Origin: Eurosta solidaginis
Taxonomy: Eukaryota; Arthropoda; Insecta; Diptera; Tephritidae
Reading direction: 5' to 3'
Assembly (NCBI RefSeq): GCF_040869045.1
Contig: NC_090322.1
Coordinates: 172,622,672 to 172,686,671, forward strand
DNA: 64,000 nt
Part shown: positions 1 through 12,052 of the stretch, piece after piece
How positions within the stretch are numbered: the stretch's first letter is position 1
Layout: each line of letters starts with the position of its first letter
The notes under the pieces: model-generated
Database searches by the model: none
Seen by the model: the letters and a program-made list of their open reading frames with translations, nothing else
Told to the model about the DNA's origin: nothing
Made by a program: the position numbers and the translations under genes

Positions 1-1
1 G

Positions 2-2512
2 CCGAGGCAAGCCGAAGCTTTTAGAGAACTAGACAGGTTACTACAGTTAGGAGTTATCGAAGAATCCAACTCCCCGTGGTGTAGTCCTGTAGTACTGGTC
101 CGGAAACCAGGCAAAGTCAGGCTGTGCATAGATTCGAGAAAGGTCAACGCGGTGACTAAGAAGGATTCGTACCCCCTGCCTCATATCAACGGCTTATTGA
201 GCAGACTCAAGGACACGCATTTTATTAGTGGCATTGATCTGAAAGACGCGTTCTTCCAGATCAAATTGACAGAGTCCTCTAAGGAAAAAACAGCATTCGC
301 AGTTCCGGGGAGGCCTCTGTACCACTTCAAGGTGATGCCATTTGGTCTGTGCAATGGACCGCAGACTATGAGTAGGCTGATGGACAAGGCGATCCCTTCG
401 CGTCTGCGAGAGAACGTCTTTGTCTACCTGGACGATCTGATGGTATGTAGCACTAATTTTGAGGATCATCTAAAATTGCTAGCGGAAGTGGCAAACTGTT
501 TGAGAGATGCAGGTCTGACAATAAATGTGGAAAAAAGTAAATTTTGTCAGAAGGAAATACGCTACTTAGGGTACTTGATAGGCAGCGGGTGTCTGAAAGT
601 GGATCCGGGAAAAGTAGAAGCAATACAAAACTTCCCGATCCCTAAATCCCCTCGGCAAGTGCGTAGGTTTGTGGGCATGGCGAATTGGTACCGAGCATTT
701 ATTACCAATTTTGCTGACTTGGCAGGTCCCTTGACCGACTGTCTCCGCAAGTCAGCAGGCCCGTTTAAACTCACTCCTGAAGCTATAGAGGCGTTCGAAA
801 AACTAAAAGTAGCTTTGAGTTCCGCCCCTGTTTTGGCCCAACCAGACTTTTCAAGGGAATTCGTGATACAATGTGACGCTTCCAAAATAGGTGTTGGCGG
901 AGTATTGTTTCAGGTCGATGATGATGGCGCTGAGCATCCAATCGCATTCGTGTCGAAAAAGCTGAATAATGCTCAACGCAATTATACAGTAACCGAGCTG
1001 GAATGTCTTGCAGCCATAATTAGCGTGAAGCGTTTCCGACCCTATGTCGAAGGATTACCTTTTCGGATTATTACGGACCACTCCAGTCTCAAGTGGTTGA
1101 TGACACAAAAGGACTTGAGCGGGAGGTTGGCGAGATGGTCACTCTTACTGCAAAGATACGATTTTAGAATGGAACATCGTAAGGGCACCCTGAATGTAGT
1201 ACCAGACGCGCTGTCGCGTTTTGACGTTGACGAGTTAACTTTCACTACCACACCCGGAGAAATAGACTTAGTCTCTCCCGAATTTGCCAGCAAGGAGTAT
1301 TTAGACTTAATTCGGACCGTCACCGAAAACGAGGAATCACTTCCGGATTTACGAGTGGTGGACGGTGTAATTTTCAAAAGAGTTAAGTTTCGTAAGGGGA
1401 TGGAAGGGGAAGAAGACTCGCTGTGGCGTTTATGGTTGCCAAAAGGGTTGACTGAGGAAGCAGTGAGATTAGCACATGACGCTAACCGGAGTTACCATGG
1501 CGGATGGCTGAAAACCTTAGAACGTGTTAGGCAGAAGTACTTCTGGCCGCAGCAGGCTAAGGACGTCAGGGACTACGTCCAGCGTTGTGACACCTGCAAA
1601 ACGGTAAAACCCACCAATCAGCAGTCGAGACCACCTATAGGGAGTGCCTTTGAATCCGAAAGGCCATTTCAGCGGTTGTATTGCGACTTTCTAGGGCCGT
1701 ATCCGAGATCTAAGCGGCGAAATCAATTTCTTTTCATAGTACTAGACCATTTTTCAAAATACGTTTGGCTAAAGCCCATGCAGAGAGCTACCACTGTTAA
1801 CGTTATAAATTACTTCACTTCAGAAATTTTTCCGGCTGTAGGGGTCCCTGAGTTTATTCACAGTGACAATGGTAAACAGTTTATCTCGAAGGAAATGAAC
1901 CAATTTTTTGCAAACTACGGGGTGACGCACGTGAGGACGGGGCTATATTCTCCCCAAGCGAACGCATCCGAACGCGTCAACAGAGAAATTGTTTCTAAGA
2001 TTAGGATTTTCCTAAAAGATAAACCTGACCATACTGATTGGGATAAGCATATACCCGAGATTTTATCAGTTTTGAGAAGTGATTTTCATACAGCGATTCA
2101 GTGTTCTCCATACTTTGCGTTATATGGCCAAAACATGGTCCAACATGCCTCAACGTACAACATTTTAGGGAAACTCGGCAGCCTTCGGGAAGACCAGGTT
2201 ACGGTAGTAAGCCGAGCTGACAAGTTGATTAATATTCGTGAGCAGATCCGTAGAAATTTAGATCAGGCCAAGGATAGGGGAGTAACCACCTATAACAAGC
2301 GCTCTAGACAAGTCAACTATAAGGAAGGTCAGGAAGTTTTCCGAAGAAATTTTGCCTTAAGTAACTTTAAACAAGGCATTAACGCCAAATTCCTACCCAA
2401 ATACCTGAAGTGTCGCGTGCTTCGAAAAATAGGCAATGCATTGTATGATCTCGAGGACCTAAACGGGAAATTGATAGGTCGCTTCCATGCTTCGGATATT
2501 CGTCCGCAATGA
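2..2512 (+). CDS. Ty3/gypsy retrotransposon pol, 3' part (RT, RNase H, integrase)
   Basis: The frame is already open at the window edge and runs to TGA at 2,510-2,512, so this is a 5'-truncated view of a pol polyprotein (over 830 residues seen). In order it holds: reverse transcriptase with the catalytic YLDD box (about nt 424-440); a connecting region; RNase H (IQCDASK near nt 868, TELE near nt 993); an integrase H-H-C-C zinc domain (paired Cys in CDTC near nt 1,590); and the integrase D-D-E core (D in YCDF, D in HSDNG, E in ASERVNRE). There is no stop or frameshift in the visible part, so the copy is young. The integrase style and the very long LTR recall the Osvaldo/Ulysses group of Drosophila gypsy elements, but that placement is inference. 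No env frame follows. The element would make and integrate its own cDNA copies. Confidence 0.93.
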   Translation, partial: PRQAEAFRELDRLLQLGVIEESNSPWCSPVVLVRKPGKVRLCIDSRKVNAVTKKDSYPLPHINGLLSRLKDTHFISGIDLKDAFFQIKLTESSKEKTAFAVPGRPLYHFKVMPFGLCNGPQTMSRLMDKAIPSRLRENVFVYLDDLMVCSTNFEDHLKLLAEVANCLRDAGLTINVEKSKFCQKEIRYLGYLIGSGCLKVDPGKVEAIQNFPIPKSPRQVRRFVGMANWYRAFITNFADLAGPLTDCLRKSAGPFKLTPEAIEAFEKLKVALSSAPVLAQPDFSREFVIQCDASKIGVGGVLFQVDDDGAEHPIAFVSKKLNNAQRNYTVTELECLAAIISVKRFRPYVEGLPFRIITDHSSLKWLMTQKDLSGRLARWSLLLQRYDFRMEHRKGTLNVVPDALSRFDVDELTFTTTPGEIDLVSPEFASKEYLDLIRTVTENEESLPDLRVVDGVIFKRVKFRKGMEGEEDSLWRLWLPKGLTEEAVRLAHDANRSYHGGWLKTLERVRQKYFWPQQAKDVRDYVQRCDTCKTVKPTNQQSRPPIGSAFESERPFQRLYCDFLGPYPRSKRRNQFLFIVLDHFSKYVWLKPMQRATTVNVINYFTSEIFPAVGVPEFIHSDNGKQFISKEMNQFFANYGVTHVRTGLYSPQANASERVNREIVSKIRIFLKDKPDHTDWDKHIPEILSVLRSDFHTAIQCSPYFALYGQNMVQHASTYNILGKLGSLREDQVTVVSRADKLINIREQIRRNLDQAKDRGVTTYNKRSRQVNYKEGQEVFRRNFALSNFKQGINAKFLPKYLKCRVLRKIGNALYDLEDLNGKLIGRFHASDIRPQ

Positions 2513-3080
2513 ACCAACAAGGGCGTTTCTTTTGCCAATTTACAATTTGATTTTTTTTCTATACCCACCAATTGGACCTTTTTTTTGTCTGGGCGTTTTG
2601 GCGGTCGGGGACATCTCGCCCAGTATTCTCCCCGAGCAATGACCTCATAGGTTGTTCACACGCGTACTCACCGAGGACCGTGAACACCCTGGCAGTCCAC
2701 GCTTAGGTCGGACTAGCCTTTCGGAGTTTGGACGAGTTCTCCAGATCAAAATGTCTACACCTTTTTTTGTCTTGCATTCCGGTGGGAGCGATAACCTCTA
2801 GGAATCATCTTTCGGAGTTTTGCCGAGTTCTCCATAACAAATGTCTAATTGCCGCAAAGCCCGTATAACTAGGAAACAGAAATTACTCCCAACTTGACTT
2901 AATTTTTTTTTGATGGACCTATGTTGCCCGGCTAGCTTCGTAATAGGACTTTGAGACTCTTATCTCAGGGGTGAGTCGTGCCCCACGTTGATTGGCATTG
3001 GAGGCCCCTGGCAATGGCTTCCCACAGCGGATCCGGTTTCCTGTTCGCTCCATCGTCGGGCCTTCTAAGCGAAGCAGGTT
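2513..3080 (+). other. 3' non-coding region of the gypsy element before its LTR
   Basis: This stretch lies between the pol stop and the LTR start. No ORF of note is present. A short motif around 'TTTCGGAGTTT' occurs twice (about 2,718 and 2,810) in related surroundings. No strong polypurine tract is seen just upstream of 3,081, which is odd for this position. Confidence 0.6.
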
Positions 3081-6034
3081 TGTTACGGTCTGCTGCTACG
3101 GTATATGGCTGCGATCTACTTGGGAGCGTGTTCACGGGAACACACCTAGCGATGTGGCAAAGGTTGCGATGAAAAATATCGGAAAAGAAGGGAACAGACA
3201 GACCGGCCATCAGGAGAAAAATTTTTCTCTTCTAGCATGAGTTTCCGCCCGATACACACCAGAAAAAGTGATATTTGCTATATCTTTGCAGAAAAAGTAA
3301 AAAAATATTACCGAAGTTACAGAAAGATATCGGCAACGTTATCAATCAATCTGCAGGAAAATAAAAGTGATCAAAAAGGACAACATTTGGCAATAGTTTT
3401 ATAATACATTTCTTTACTATCAACTATAAAAAGCAGAACTTCCATTTTATGTTCAATCAATCATATCTTACTAAGTATAAAATATACGAATTTTGCTGAA
3501 CGCATTAAAAACAGCGAGGAGTCTCACTACAATTGAAAAATTTGTTCACACATTTGCAAGCGGTTATGTGTACATGAATGTGGATGCAGTAGAATTACAA
3601 CCACCTGTGGCAAACACTTTATATGCTCATGTGCCCGTTGAAACGGCAACAACAACAAACCGGGGAAATTTTTTTAAATTAATTGCAACTTTATAAAATC
3701 GATTTTGTATTGAATACGTAAAACGGTCTTTGGCAACATGAACGTATTGGCACAAATAACAAATGGTAAGATTCAACAACAACAGCCAATGAATTGAATC
3801 GGCAGTATCAGCAACATCAACAACAGCAAGTCCAACCGCAGCAGCAGAGGCCGCTACCTATAGGCCCAACGAAATAAGCCGGGCACACCCAGAGCCGGCC
3901 ACCTCAACCAGAACAACTACCGCAATAACCACATAAAGGGGTGAGTCCGTTCCAAAGCCCCTTGAGTGGAGCTTACATACACTCCTAGGTACACGTACAT
4001 AAGGGTGGGCACACGAAACATGATATACGACACTAACACTATTTACATCTAATCGCCACCCATTTACACGTATGATTAGCTACCTAAATTGGGTATAGTT
4101 ATATGCATATATAGACATATACCCAATTAGAGTGCGCGTTGAGTGCAGCCACCTAGAAAATATACCAAGGTGCGTAGTGAGTAGGGGTATATGTATATAT
4201 AAGCATATGACCACTTAGGTTGCACATATGTATGCAACCCCCCCCCCCCCCCCCTTATGAAATACTTGCCTAAGTTTAGTCAGCTGGAGAATGCCAGCCG
4301 TTGTATTACGTTTGAATTCCACCACTATTGTACCTTTGCGTTAAATACGCAAAACTAATGCTATGCTTTGTGTTAACCCTAAATAAAATTTCGCATATGT
4401 CCTGGCTATGCCAATTTCGTATAGAATTTTCTGACTAAGATTAGGTAAGGTTTGCATTAACGAAAGACAACCAAGAAGGCATACCCAATTTGGAAATTTC
4501 GGATTATTAAATTTAAAATCATAATAAATACAATTAAAGATTTGATATCAGATGCATACGCATGATGATAAATACCTTGACTATGTATGTATATTTAGCC
4601 TTAAAGGACTAGACATGCCAAATTGTATGTTATATACACATACTTGAAATGTAAAAGTTAAATATAATATTTAAAAAGTGTCAGATTATTTTTATTTGTT
4701 CGTATTGAACATTAGTATATTCATACATACATATGTATATTGGAGTTTTCTTTATTTTTCAACTTCGCAAGTAAACATGTTTTAGATAATTAATTTAGAA
4801 AAGTCGGTCTGTATTCCCCCGATGGTATAGCGCGCCTAGTATTTATTTATTTTTTATATATTTTAAATTTTAAATAAAAGCCTAATTTACACCGTACACC
4901 TAAATAAAAATGTAAATTTTAAGTACAGACGTTGAAGTATTGCGTCAAACGCTAAACGTTTATTGGTCAATTCTAACCTGCATATGTTTCAGGGTATTTT
5001 GAAGAAAGTTCGTAGTTTAAAACAAGAGATTTGTAAGAACAAATAGGTCTGTCTTTACGTATAACTAAGCATATTCATTTAAAACAATGCTATTCGACAT
5101 ATGCCCACAACAAAGTGAGCAGGTATAAGTAAGCTTCCATGTATACCCCTGCCTACCCTCCAATTGGGATGGTCTACTTTTTTTTTGAATTCAGTACCAA
5201 AGTAAATGTGACCTGGATCTAAATCAAGTTTATATCAAAAGGAATGAATATATGTACATACCTTTTTTTCTTACTAATCACTCCTAGTGAACCTCCTTTT
5301 TGTACGGCATCATTTAGTTCACTTTAATGTACCTAGCTGTAAACTTATATAAATTTAATCATAATCCTAAGTAATAAGCCGTAATGAAAATGAAGTATAA
5401 ATAAATTTGTAATTGAAATGGGAATGCTGGCGTCGCCAATTATTTAGAAGGCATAAGGTAAGACAGGTAAGGGGCCACCGAAAAATAGGTGCGTCGGTGG
5501 CCATGGTTATTTGAGGGTGGGATAAAGCACCGGGCGTCGCAACACCACCCGCGGCGCCCCCCTATGTATATTCGGCCCTTTTCTTTTTTATTTTTAATTT
5601 TTTCAGCTTTTTTGTTATTATTTAATTTTTCAGCGTTTCTTTTGAGTTTGATTTAAACTGTTAGTAACCGGTCATCTCCGGTTCGGTAATTTTTTTTTGC
5701 GGTTATTTTTTTTGGATTTAAAATTTTTGAATTTTTTTTGAATTTAGATTGTGAATGTCAACGGTCTGTCCGTGACATCCGGTTCGGCCGGATGTTGTTT
5801 TATTTTGAATTTTTAAGCGTTTTGAGTTGTCTCTGCGCTTCTGTTAGGTTTTTTTTTTGAATTTGACAGCTGCTCGTCTTGATAGGCATGATAGGAACTT
5901 TTTTCTGTTTATGGCGCAGGAACAGTAAGGTTGGCAAGGACCCGCCCCAGCCGACAATGACTAGCCACTGTGCACCACTACATCATGCCGACCGCCTTCC
6001 TTACTGATTCCACTGTAGATGCGTTACCATAACA
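3081..6034 (+). repeat. Long terminal repeat (about 2.95 kb), 3' LTR of the gypsy element
   Basis: Starts TGTTACGG and ends CCATAACA, the TG...CA form with short inverted termini expected of an LTR. The boundaries are fixed by a second copy at 20,055-23,079 that has a target duplication. The outer parts match well between copies (3,081-3,270 with 20,055-20,240; about 5,424-6,034 with 22,510-23,079), while the middles have diverged strongly. A run of about 17 C lies near 4,239. The LTR contains no convincing gene. Most gypsy LTRs are 0.2-0.6 kb, so this length is unusual. Confidence 0.8.
5563..5572 (+). promoter_or_regulatory. Possible LTR core promoter (TATA-like box)
   Basis: A TATGTATATT box follows a conserved GC-rich block (ACCACCCGCGGCGCCCC). 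The solo LTR has TATATATATT at the same place (22,663 on). Conservation in two otherwise diverged LTRs suggests a function; transcription is not shown. Confidence 0.35.
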
Positions 6035-6397
6035 CTTTTTTTCCCAAATATTGAATGAATTCCAATAAATTTTCAAATCTAATAAGTACCTCCGAGATTT
6101 TATCACAAAACCCGCAAAAATTCAGATAGCTCTTCCAATTGGACCAAATTTTAAGGCAAACATTATGGTACTAGGAAAACATTAAAAAACACTGTAGTGT
6201 CAAACAGAAACGCACGACAATATAATGCAAAACAATACCTGCCGCACGTTTTCGTACGACGTGGCGCCCCAGGAAGTATTAGGTGTCGCACGAAAACGTA
6301 CGACATGGCACTCAATGTGTTAAGGTATTAGGCCGAACATATCGGGAACGATTTGATATGGCCTTGTTGAATTTTCTAGGTCAACCCACCTAATATT
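6035..6397. other. Intergenic/TE-derived, no gene seen
   Basis: Within about 6,240-6,315 lie two related copies of a self-complementary motif around ACGTTTTCGTACG and CGTACG, about 50 bp apart. Otherwise the sequence is unremarkable. Confidence 0.4.
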
Positions 6398-6641
6398 CCC
6401 CCCTATTGCGACTGTCGATCGCAGTCGATCGTTGAGCGTTAATCGATTATCTTTATAATGGATAAAAAGTATCTTATATGAATCGAAATATTAAAAAAAT
6501 ATCAAAATCTGTTTCGTACAAGATAACTGTTTTAATAGTTCAAAGATTTGGCGATTAACTTGCATAATAACAAAATTAAATGAAAAAGATGGAATCGACA
6601 AATAGTCGATTCTACTCCAATCGACACTCGCAATAGGGGGG
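6398..6641. mobile_element. 244-bp MITE with ATT target duplication
   Basis: Terminal inverted repeats start CCCCCCTATTGCGA (6,398) and end TCGCAATAGGGGGG (6,641), with imperfect complementarity continuing inwards (GTCGAT stretches). The flanks are ATT on both sides (6,395-6,397 and 6,642-6,644), a 3-bp duplication that suits PIF/Harbinger-type elements. No ORF. Confidence 0.7.
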
Positions 6642-7790
6642 ATTAGCTGTGTTTTTTTACATCTATAGACGCTTAAACTTTATATGGACTGAAATTGCCA
6701 CGCATAAAACTAGTACTTCTAAACTTAGATGAATGGATTTGCAACTCTTTGTTTCGAGAGAGCGCTGTCAAAATGCACATTTTTTATAAAATTTATCAAT
6801 GATGCCACTCCAAACAAAAATGAATAGATCTGAAAATGGGGATTTTTGACATACATTTCGGCGATTATAGTTTCAATCATTTAATAAAATAATAGTCGTA
6901 AAATATTTATTTCCTTAAAGTTATTTTACAATAATACGACTAGTTAGAGTTAAATATAAACAAATCTAAGTAAAACTAACATTTCGATTAAATTAATTAG
7001 TCAAATATTGTAACGCATTTAACTCGCAGTGAAAATCATATATTCTTTTGAAATTTCTGTAAATCGGACTTATGATATAATAGTTAACATTATTTAATGG
7101 ATAGGGCTTATCCTACATGTCTGGCGTTCCAGGTTCTGTAATCAAAATGGACTGGTTGCATCGGGAGTTCACATTTACAAAACCTGTTTTTAGTGATAAC
7201 TTTTGAATGGGAAATAATATTTACCCTCCGCCTTCGAACTAATAATACTTACACTAAGACAAGTATTTTTATCCTTCCCATAATTTTTGAACGCTATTCT
7301 ACAGTTGTAGGTCAAACTAAAGTTTACCACAATTTTTGGCACGTTTTTCGTTTTGGCTGGCACATTTTTTTTTTCTGGCACCCGCTTCAGCTGGCGCGAG
7401 GGATTTATCTGTAATTGTTGCCAGCAACAACTAGAAGATAAATCCCTCGTGAGAGCGAAAATATGAGAGCGTAAACAAAAGGTTCGTATCAATCTAATCT
7501 ATGCTTCTAAATTTCAATACGCATTATACTCAAATGTAACTTAAATATGTATATGTCTATGTTTCACCTCTACACTAATTCTATGTATCACCCCTTAAAA
7601 TGGTGCGTTTCGCTACACCCTGTGCCGTAGCTATTTATTTAACCACTGCCGCTAGATGGGTCGCCTAAGCGAGGATAAGCGTTTTTTTACGCGCAAACGT
7701 AAGTTAGGTTGAAGTGGCTGTCCAAGCGAGGACTGACGTAGGCCGTTGTGCCACCATGCTGGCCCCTATTTCCCTACTTCCGAAGAATGT
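6642..7790. other. AT-rich, no gene; small hairpin near 7,393-7,445
   Basis: No coding frame is supported. A 15-nt inverted repeat (GCGAGGGATTTATCT and its near complement) brackets about 25 nt around 7,420. From about 7,690 to 7,790 the sequence is probably the 3' UTR of LINE E (minus strand), since a related 'GGTTAGGTTGAAGTGG' stretch recurs at about 12,136. Confidence 0.4.
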
Positions 7791-8241
7791 TTAGACCCCA
7801 GTGAGGCTAAACCAGCGCTTCCTGATGAAAAACAAGGTGTCGTTTGTGTTTGCAGATTCAAGCGCCGCAAGGCACCCAAAGGAGTGTCTGTGGAGGCATC
7901 GGTACCTGATTTTTGACAGTGCGGGACAATGGCACAGATAGTGCTCTACGCTTTCTATCTCCTCCTCGTCCCTACAGCTGCGGCAGAAGTCATTTGTGTT
8001 TAGGCACCATGAGTGCCCATGAGACAATGACCCGTAAGAAGGCCCACTAGTGGGCTTATAGAGATACGGTTTAACAGTATCACCGATTGTGATCTCTTCA
8101 TCCAGCTTTGGCCAGATTTGTTTGGATATTCTACATGTAGGTTCCATGGCCCATCTGGCGTTTGCTTGATCCGTGAATAGAGATCGTAGGCAGTGTTTGC
8201 AGGTGTTTAGGGGAGGGCTGGCCCAACCATCGGAGGTTATT
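7791..8241 (-). pseudogene. LINE E, C-terminal end of ORF2 (3' half of a split copy)
   Basis: The minus-strand frame contains a CRSC...H...C zinc-knuckle-like segment (DFCRSCRDEEEIESVEHYLC) typical of the region after RNase H in I-superfamily LINEs. It ends at a stop at 7,791. Reading upstream on the minus strand, the frame runs without a break to 8,241, where a Harbinger element begins. The other half of the same LINE lies at 24,470 on. Joining the two at the ATT duplication keeps the reading frame (…NLQTI|TSDGW…). It was a nearly intact LINE when it was hit. Confidence 0.8.
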
Positions 8242-8871
8242 CAGCCCTATTCTGTATTTCTAATTGGATTGGAATTTTTTCGATTTGGCAATTTTGGTAT
8301 TCTGTGTTCCAATCTCTTTCGATCCAACTTCGAATCGTTCGATTTTGTGTATTCTGCATTTCGATCGTAGTTCCGTTTTTCTAAGTTGCAAATTAGTTGG
8401 CGGAAAAATATTTTCTTTTTATTTTTTTATTAATTTATAACAGAATTTTAGAAAAAATGTAAGTAAAACTTGTTAAGAAACGTAAAAGGCTTGATGATGA
8501 TTGTTTTTTATATGTTTCCAGGTCAAAAACAAAATGTCGATGTCGAAGTAAAAAAAAATAAATCACCCCTATTCTGCATTTCGACTTGGATTGGAATTTT
8601 TTCGATTTGGCAATTTTGGTATTCTGTGTTCCAATCTCTTTCGATCCAACTTCGAATCGTTCGATTTTGTGTATTCTGCATTTCGATCGTAGTTCCGTTT
8701 TTCTAAGTTGCAAATTGGTTGGCGGAAAAATATTTTTTTTTTTATTTTTTTTATTAATTTATAACAAAATTTTAACAAAAATGTAAGTAAAACTTGTTAA
8801 GAAACGTAAAAGGCTTGATGATGACTGTTTTTTATATGTTTCCAGGTCAAAAACAACATGTCGATATCGCA

Positions 8872-10056
8872 CACTGGGGACGAACTTTTCAAAACCACCT
8901 ACATATCACAAATATTAACCGACTTTAATCATTTTTTACAGAAATTTTTGTAATTGAATTCTGAAGAGACTTACATCGCCTAATTTGTAAAATTAATTAA
9001 TAAAATAAAAATAAAACAATTTTGCAAAATGTTCTTTAAAAAATTGTTTAAACAAATTAATTTTGCAAAACGTATGTCAATTAGCAAAACCTACTGTCTC
9101 TTAAAGTGTATATCATTCTCTTAAGTATTGAGCAAACATTTTATGTCACGAAAATGGTACATAAATACGTATTACAATATAAAGTTCTGCAAAGAATAGG
9201 CTATTTTGCAACAAATTGTTTAATAAACAAATTAATTTGAAGAATCGAGCGATGTGAGTCTTCAGAATTCAATTACGAAAATTTCTGTGTAAACATTGTT
9301 GCAATCGGTTGATTTTTCGTACCTGTAAGGCAAGGTGCACACAAGGCTACGCGTCATAGACGCTACAGGCGAAATTTGTACGCTTTGATGCCGAACACAT
9401 GTATATGAATGGAGAACTGCATACGAGGCGTCAGCTGCATGAAAGCGACAAAGCATGAGATTTTCGTGTAGCTAAGCGTACAGCAATGTTGGTCGCTGAG
9501 CGTACGTACGCTTGAAAAAAGGAAGAACAAGATGTTTGTTAACATTTTTTGTATGCAAATTTGTGTAAATAATAATAAAATAATAAAAAAAATAATAAAA
9601 AATGTTACTTTAGTTAATAAAAGTGCGTGAAAGATATATTACCAAAGCGAAAAACAGTATTAAACACCACAACAGCTTGGTTAGACATTGATGAAGCGTT
9701 TAAAAGGCTAAAAAGTGTTGGGAACTAGAAATCACACTTTTCTCTAGTCCGCGGTGGTTTACAATTGCCTTTCATAATTTACGAAGGCACGGGGATGCAA
9801 ACAACGTTTAGTACCTATTTTCCTTTGGTTTCGGGAACGGATATAGCTGCAGAAATTTAATTTTTAATTTTTTTTTTTTTTTCAATAATTGTTTGCTTTT
9901 TGTAGCGACGTTCGAAAGTAGCTTCGTGTGCAGATCTTGAGGCGTAGAGAAATTATAGCTTTATGAAATATCTTGTACGCGTCTATGACGCGTAGCCTCG
10001 TGTGCACCTTGCCTAAGTGGTTTTGAATGAAATTAGTGCTTAATCCCCACTGTGTG
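8872..10056. mobile_element. TIR element (about 0.5 kb) enlarged by a MITE
   Basis: The left end CACACTGGGGA and right end CCCCACTGTGTG are inverted. The inverted arms extend more than 100 bp inwards with gaps (AATTGAATTCTGAAGA near 8,953 pairs with its complement near 9,260; AAAACCAC near 8,900 pairs near 10,017). It sits inside a Harbinger sequence whose uninterrupted form is at 18,739-18,765. The target duplication is unclear. Family unknown; no ORF. Confidence 0.6.
9329..10013. mobile_element. 685-bp MITE, copy 1, TAA target duplication
   Basis: The TIRs begin GGCAAGGTGCACAC and run for about 35 bp (GCGTCATAGACGC inside). TAA flanks both ends (9,326-9,328; 10,014-10,016). The family matches 23,229-23,883. 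The 3-bp TAA/TTA target points to the PIF/Harbinger superfamily. No transposase frame. Confidence 0.85.
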
Positions 10057-10061
10057 TCGAA

Positions 10062-10153
10062 TTCCTTGGACGTATTTGCCCCGCAAAAGTATCTAACACA
10101 TACTTGAAAGCATCCTTATTAAGTCGAAAGTTTTTTAACATAAATAAGAAAAT
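10062..10153 (-). pseudogene. Harbinger transposase relic (outer element)
   Basis: On the minus strand a short stretch reads FRLNKDAFKYVLDTFAGQ, which resembles the N-terminal region of PIF/Harbinger transposases (HARBI1 family). The upstream coding part, beginning MESIAAALF in related copies, lies beyond the nested insertion at about 19,766-19,940. Decayed and non-functional. Confidence 0.55.
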
Positions 10154-10367
10154 CAGCCTTATTCTGCATTTCGACTTGGATTGAAATTTTTTCGATTTGG
10201 CAATTTTGGTCAGCGCTATTCTGCATTTCGACTTGGATTGGAATTTTTTCGATTTGGCAATTTTGGTATTCTGTGTTCTTATCTCTTTCGATCCAACTTC
10301 GAATCGTTCGATTTTTTGTATTCTGCATAGTGGTGGGTAATGACACTATTTTTTGAGTGTTAACACA

Positions 10368-10709
10368 CCCTACAAGACAGGTACCCGTTACCTAATCGAT
10401 TACTTAATCGTTACCAATAACTTGGTCACCAATTATCGCCTTAATGACTTTTACATTGCTGTCGTGAAAAAGGTAACGCATGCGCTCTCTCAAAATAGTG
10501 CACGTGTGACTCGCTCTTACCTATTGTGTTTTCGACATTCCTTCTCGCTCGATGTTATTTACATTTTTAAGTTACTTCATTAGGTATGTTTTCGTTATCG
10601 CTAACCAAAACATATGCAACAACAAAAACACGGGTAACTGGCCTATCGGTTACCCGTACCGGTTACCTTCTGTCAATTCGCTTTTTATATGAATGAAACG
10701 CGTCCCTTT
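10368..10709. repeat. Repeat Z, copy 1 (left part)
   Basis: About 340 bp closely matching 27,803-28,151. Begins CTACAAGACAGGTACCCG and is rich in self-complementary GGTTACC/GGTAACG motifs. The matching right terminus (GTCTTGTAG) is seen only at about 30,671, so this copy is truncated or broken. Confidence 0.6.
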
Positions 10710-11834
10710 TGTTTAAATAATATTTAATTAAGAATTAATTATGTATACAATGGCTTTTACAAATAATTTCCTTAATTTTCTAGTAAACCTTACATATGTG
10801 CATATTTATATGTACAAACTACATATGTAAAGACATAAACTCATTCGTAGTCGTGCCCTTTCTGAAACGATTTTGAGTTTCGAAGCTCACACTGATGGTG
10901 CTAGTATCAGTTTGCATATATAATAAGAGTGTTGTAGATATAATACCGGAATATATGCAGCCCCATTTCGTGCTATCAAAGTCGATTTGCAGGTGATGTT
11001 GAGCCTTTGAACTTGACCCTTTCCCATAATATGCGTGGTAGGGCCTTATATGTGATACTAAAAATGCCGAGGGACAGTTGTCGCAGTTTTCTTGTAGTTT
11101 GAGCAAATGTACGTTCTTCTTACAGCCACAGCTGGAATATTGCTATGCCCACATCGTCAAATCGAATTACCTAGAATGAAAAAGAAACGAATATCAGTAG
11201 GGATAGATAATAAGTTTTTAATATAACCGGAAGTGCTTAATAAATACAAGATACTCAAGGGGATTTCAGATAACCAGAATCAGGACCTGTAAAGTAAATT
11301 CAAGTGAACCTCCACCATGCCAAGGCATCTTCCGGTAGCGGGGGTACCCGAAGATTATAACAAGAGATAATTGATAGATGTTGGGGTAATAGATAGTAAA
11401 TTAGGCGTGCTACAAAAACAAAAACGAATAAATGCAGATGACTGTTTAATCCATTATGCGAAGTTTTTTGAATGGATGTGCAAATTGAAACGGGCAAAGT
11501 ACTGCTAAAACTGCTTTCCCCGAGTAACCCGGGAACGAATTGATATGACTACGTCTATTCTTCTATAGCAGCAGTGCCGAGTACCAATTCCCTTTTGGAC
11601 AGGAAAGTAAACGTTTGGTTGTCTGCAAGTTTATCATATGCCAGTACAGAACATACTCGTTTGCTGGATCTGAGCAGTACACCTAATTTTCCCAGATTTT
11701 CAGGGCTCAGCGAGGGTATCCCCCTGAATGGTGCATGTGTACCCTGCTGCCTTGCCTGGCCGCTCACCCAACAACCCCAGGCACGACGGAACTTGCCTTG
11801 CGACACCCAAAGTGCACTCACGCTTCTCATGTCT
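10710..11834. other. Unidentified sequence; one codon-like ORF on the minus strand (10,819-11,106)
   Basis: No repeat of this block is seen elsewhere in the window. The minus-strand frame 11,106-10,819 (about 95 codons) has varied composition and several Cys, and a splice-acceptor-like TTCATTCTAG lies upstream on that strand. I do not recognise it. It could be a captured exon or chance. Confidence 0.25.
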
Positions 11835-12052
11835 CCAGCGGGTTAGTGGGCTTAGAGTATACCCGTGGTAGCTATGCCTGTCGTAAGAGGCGACTAAAAT
11901 ACCAAATTGATACAAGGGGTTTTGTAGCGCAATCCTTTTAATGGGTTGCCAGCGCAATATATAGCCTCTCCAAACTAATTGTCAACGTCACCTACCCGTG
12001 GCGAATCCTGTTTCTTTAACAGCCGAGGCTCTGGCGACCTCATGTTCCTTAT
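11835..12052 (+). mobile_element. (CAA)n-tailed SINE, 3'-truncated copy
   Basis: Begins CCAGCGGGTTAG and carries the conserved core TATGCCTGTCGTAAGAGGCG. Related to the full copies at 61,375, 33,596 (reverse) and 14,021 (reverse). The 3' half and tail are missing. Confidence 0.65.

Noticed and set aside
152..2512. Start of the gypsy pol at 152
   Set aside because: The frame is open back to the window edge and the RT fold begins earlier; position 152 is only a GTG codon inside RT.
4239..4254. Poly-C run in the LTR
   Set aside because: Simple homopolymer, probably slippage; not given a function.
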